64,000 nt of DNA, taken from the NCBI RefSeq assembly GCF_018691265.1, contig NW_024881296.1, positions 5,363,427 through 5,427,426 of the forward strand, read 5' to 3'. Source of the DNA: Tyto alba. Its lineage: Eukaryota; Chordata; Aves; Strigiformes; Tytonidae. A model generated the notes under the pieces. It was not told the origin of the DNA. It searched no databases and was given only the letters and a program-made list of their open reading frames with translations. A program made the position numbers and the translations under genes. Positions 60,743 to 64,000 of this stretch are shown here, in pieces (positions within the stretch are counted from its first letter, which is position 1; every line of letters begins with the position of its first letter).

Positions 60743-63700
60743 GGCTGAAAAGGCAAACTATCTTCTGTATAGGGTGATTTGAATTGCTTAAGGATCTGAA
60801 GTGGAATCACATCTTCCCACAAAAATGGAATAATTCTAGTCATAGAGTATGTCATATGGCTGTTAGTCACCATTAAATTTGGAGAGTTTACCCACTCTAT
60901 TCCATCAATACAACCACGAGAGAGTCCAGTTCCCAATTAGCTGCTGCAAAAGAAGTCTTTCAGAAGTCGAAATATGACTATAAAAGGAAGCAATATTGAA
61001 AATGTGCGAGGGGACAGGGAAGAAGAAAGTGAGAGAGACTCTTTTCATTAACAAAAATAATTGTTCATCTCAAAAATACCTTCTGTTTGACATCTGTTAC
61101 CCCGTAGGAGATAATTTATTTTTCCAAGTGCAGGTTGAAAGTTCAGCCATCACAAAATAAGTGGACTTTGCTCTTGAGGGTAATTGGATGTCTGCAGCGG
61201 TGAATGAAATGTAGAAACACTTCCCATCTCTCAAGATATGGCCCATCAAATGGTCTTTTCAGGGCACATCAGTGACTGCTGGCTTGGTACACTCTGAATT
61301 TCTATTTTGAGATGCACCACTGGAAGCTACCGATTCCAGAAGATGTAGTCTCTAAATAGCTGATAAAGTTGCTATAAATAGGATATTTAAAAGGCATCTG
61401 GAAAAAAAGTTTGTGATTCTCTCTCAGAAATGGTTTATTTGCATGCCAGTTTTTCTCCAAATATGCAGTCAGTATTCGAAGGAGGGACATTTCCAAAGAG
61501 CATTGTCAAGATAAAAGTCAGACTTCTTGGTACTGTGAGATGGAGAAGACTATTAACTGAAATGCTTTTTTAGAAGTTCCCTTTATGTGATGCTGAAAAT
61601 AATTTTACAAAAATTAAAAAACAATAAAAATCATATTTTATGTCGGATTTATGCTCTCTCCCTTTGTTTTTTTGCTTTTGTGTAGCTTAGATAATTTGGT
61701 CAATGCCCGTTACTTTCATTCAGATGAGCATGCCCTAACAAAATCCCTTGTTTTTTCGCAGTTTTGTGACCATGTTGTGTGTTGGGTTGATTACATTTCA
61801 AGAGAAGCTTCAAATTTTCTTTAAAAGCCTGTTCCCACTATCTTAAGAAAACATGTGAAAACATTCTGTTGTGATGGAATCTTACTCCAATCCTTTTTTT
61901 CAGGGAGATGATGTGGTCTGAGAGGCATTAGAGCAATGCTGGTGACCAGCTGCAGCACACTCAAGCCAGAACACCGCTTTTCCATGCATGCATTCCGTGT
62001 ATCACGGCTACACGGTGGATCACTGGATGAATCACCATTGCGGAGAGCTGCCAACAACGCCCCAGCTACTGCATTGTCTTCTTCCTGACAACACCAACCT
62101 ATGGATTAAATCCAATTTATGAGTTATAAAGCTACCATTTCTTGTTGTATCTCAGTTTATTGAAGCACACTGTCTCATGGTATGGAGCTATTTGCTGCTC
62201 ACTGGGACTTCCTGGCAGAGCAGTCTTGTCCTCAGACCTTGGAATATTTTCTAGTGGCTTTGCTTGGGGATTACTCTTCTTAAATCATCAGAGGCTGATT
62301 GTAGGGATCACTCCAATCTTTGTATTCTTTCTGTCACTGATCAGACACTCAAATTGTAGTTTGTCTGGAGTATCACCACTGTGTTTCAGTCAGAGCATCG
62401 ACTAGCTACCAGAACTCTACAAAGGTCAGGCACCAGCACGTTGACCTGGATTTGAACAGGCACCTTCCCTGACATCACGGTATCAGCCTTCTCTGTTGCC
62501 TGCTTTCTCAAAATAAGGGACAAAGAAACCTTTTTCATGTTATTAAAAAAAAAAAAAAATCCTGCTAGGTGAGCACTGTTTTGCTGAGATTGTTTTTTTA
62601 GCAAAGCTATGTATGCTGAAAGCAGCAGAATGTTTGTGGAAATTCAGCTACCACTGTAAATACGACAGTGCTTCATGTGTCATGTCCTAGTTTGCTTAAT
62701 TTCATGAAGTAAATGAGAAACCACAGTGGGTGAAGGCACTGGGTCTTCACTGAATTCCAGAGTGACATTGATATTTGTCAGATACTTAACAATTAGTCCT
62801 TCAAAGTTGCTCTGTAACACAGAGATTCCAGTAAAAAAGAGGAAGAAGATAAACTCTTCTGAATACCAGTTTAGTTATTGAAGCTTAAAACAGATACTAT
62901 GCAAAATATTCTATCTGCTTGCTGTCAAACCATTCTTTTGTTCACTGCAGTGCCCACTTACTTTTCCTCACTTGGGTCACCTGCCTTTTCAAAGCTCTTT
63001 ATGCGTAAGATTTGTCCCTGGAGGAGGTTACACAAATAGCATACAGAAATATGGCGTTGCACTTCTGATTTACACAACATCTGCACCTTTCTTCATCTTC
63101 CCCACTTTATACAACTGTTGCTTGTTCCTCTGGGAAGCCTGCCACCACTGATGAGAGCCTCCTTTGCAGTTTGTAGGCTGAGGATACACTGGTTCCCTGC
63201 ATTTCCCTTAAACACAGAGCTGAATCAGTCTCCCTGATCTCATTTGCCCTACCCATCTCATCAGGATCAGTAGGGGTTTTTGTCACTGATTTAACTGAGC
63301 ATAGGTTCATGGACTTCATCTTCCTTGTAAAGTTCCTCTGGTTGAATTTTTGATTTGAGGGCTCTTTTCTCACAGTAGCTCACAGTTGTGTCATTTGATT
63401 TTTTTTTTTTTTCCAGATTCTGTTCCCCTCCATGCTCAAAATAGAGAAAAAAATTTACAAATTAATACCACTGCCTGCTATCTATTTGGGGAGCAATGAG
63501 GAATAAGTACATTACATTTAACTGACTTAACAAAGAGATCTTGTGTTTTTTTTGATTTATAGTCATTACTCTTAAAAAAGTGGCTTGATTTTCACCCTGG
63601 TCATCCTTATTAGTGGATTGCTACAATTACAGAGGGAACATTCTCTTCTGTCTACAATTCCTTACCCATTAAAGAGGGGAAATCACTCTGCTCTGTAGAC

Positions 63701-64000
63701 ACAGCCTTCCTTCACAAGCTGTACTGTATAATAGCTTACCCTTCTCACAGGTACAGACTGAAGAGCCACTGGGCCACCAAGAAATGTCATGGGTATGCTG
63801 TTAACCTAGTGATGTGGCTATAGTCCCTGTAGCATCTCTACTTTCTCCGTCCCTGGATAAATTTGCACCTGCCCTGCCTGAGTCTCTGGTTTCCAATGTT
63901 TTCTTACATAACCCATGTCATTGCCTTCCAGAGAGAAGGCAAAATCTACTTCATTATTTTTCTCCCATCCTCAGTTACTGCTACTGGATATCTTCTCTGA

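Larger units (their letters stand above)
54431..64000. other. Upstream intergenic region, no gene recognised
   Basis: Beyond the CpG island the sequence returns to AT-rich. In human the next gene in this direction is COG2, a long way off (from memory), so a gene desert here is expected. Recognisable items are a SINE-like tail (57685-57760), a T-run and A-run pair (60507-60742), an AT-rich low-complexity stretch (60050-60180) and homopolymers near 55342, 62545 and 63398. The longest frame (59681-60019, 112 codons) has hydrophobic stretches but no motif. Confidence 0.75.

Noticed and set aside
1..64000. CRISPR arrays, operons, tRNA or rRNA genes, LTR retrovirus copies
   Set aside because: None was seen: no spaced direct repeats, no cloverleaf or pol III boxes I could confirm, no paired LTRs or retroviral gene motifs.

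Overview
This window is vertebrate nuclear DNA, most probably from a bird. The evidence is CR1 retrotransposon fragments with the avian CR1 3' end, large introns, a CpG-island promoter and one spliced gene. No bacterial, viral or organellar gene was found. Most open frames are short and are chance frames in introns or mirrors of GC-rich sequence.

The one gene I can support is PGBD5 (piggyBac transposable element derived 5), a domesticated transposase gene. It runs right to left on the minus strand and is cut by the left edge. Four coding exons are visible: exon 1 (52915-53359), exon 2 (23522-23949), exon 3 (14914-15048) and exon 4 (2122-2302). Splice sites are GT/AG throughout and phases match (1, 0, 0, 1). 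Together they give about 396 residues without a stop. The C-terminal part lies beyond position 1.

Layout: 1-2121 is the start of intron 4; 2303-14913 is intron 3 (one CR1, two old SINE-like tails); 15049-23521 is intron 2 (one CR1, a pyrimidine-rich tract); 23950-52914 is the 29 kb intron 1 (one recent CR1, two older CR1 remnants, a probable hAT-type miniature element, long A runs, a perfect hairpin). A CpG island at about 52480-54430 covers exon 1 and the promoter. From 54431 to 64000 is upstream intergenic DNA with no recognisable gene.

The most striking feature is an uninterrupted 112-bp hexanucleotide array at 53798-53909. On the PGBD5 sense strand it reads (GGGGCC)n with about 18.7 copies, the same unit as the human C9orf72 disease repeat. 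It lies about 155 bp upstream of a TATA-like box and 440 bp upstream of the start codon. Other points of interest are an in-frame, stop-free N-terminal extension with upstream ATGs, a charged and apparently lineage-variable N-terminal region, and a consensus splice donor facing the other way out of the CpG island.
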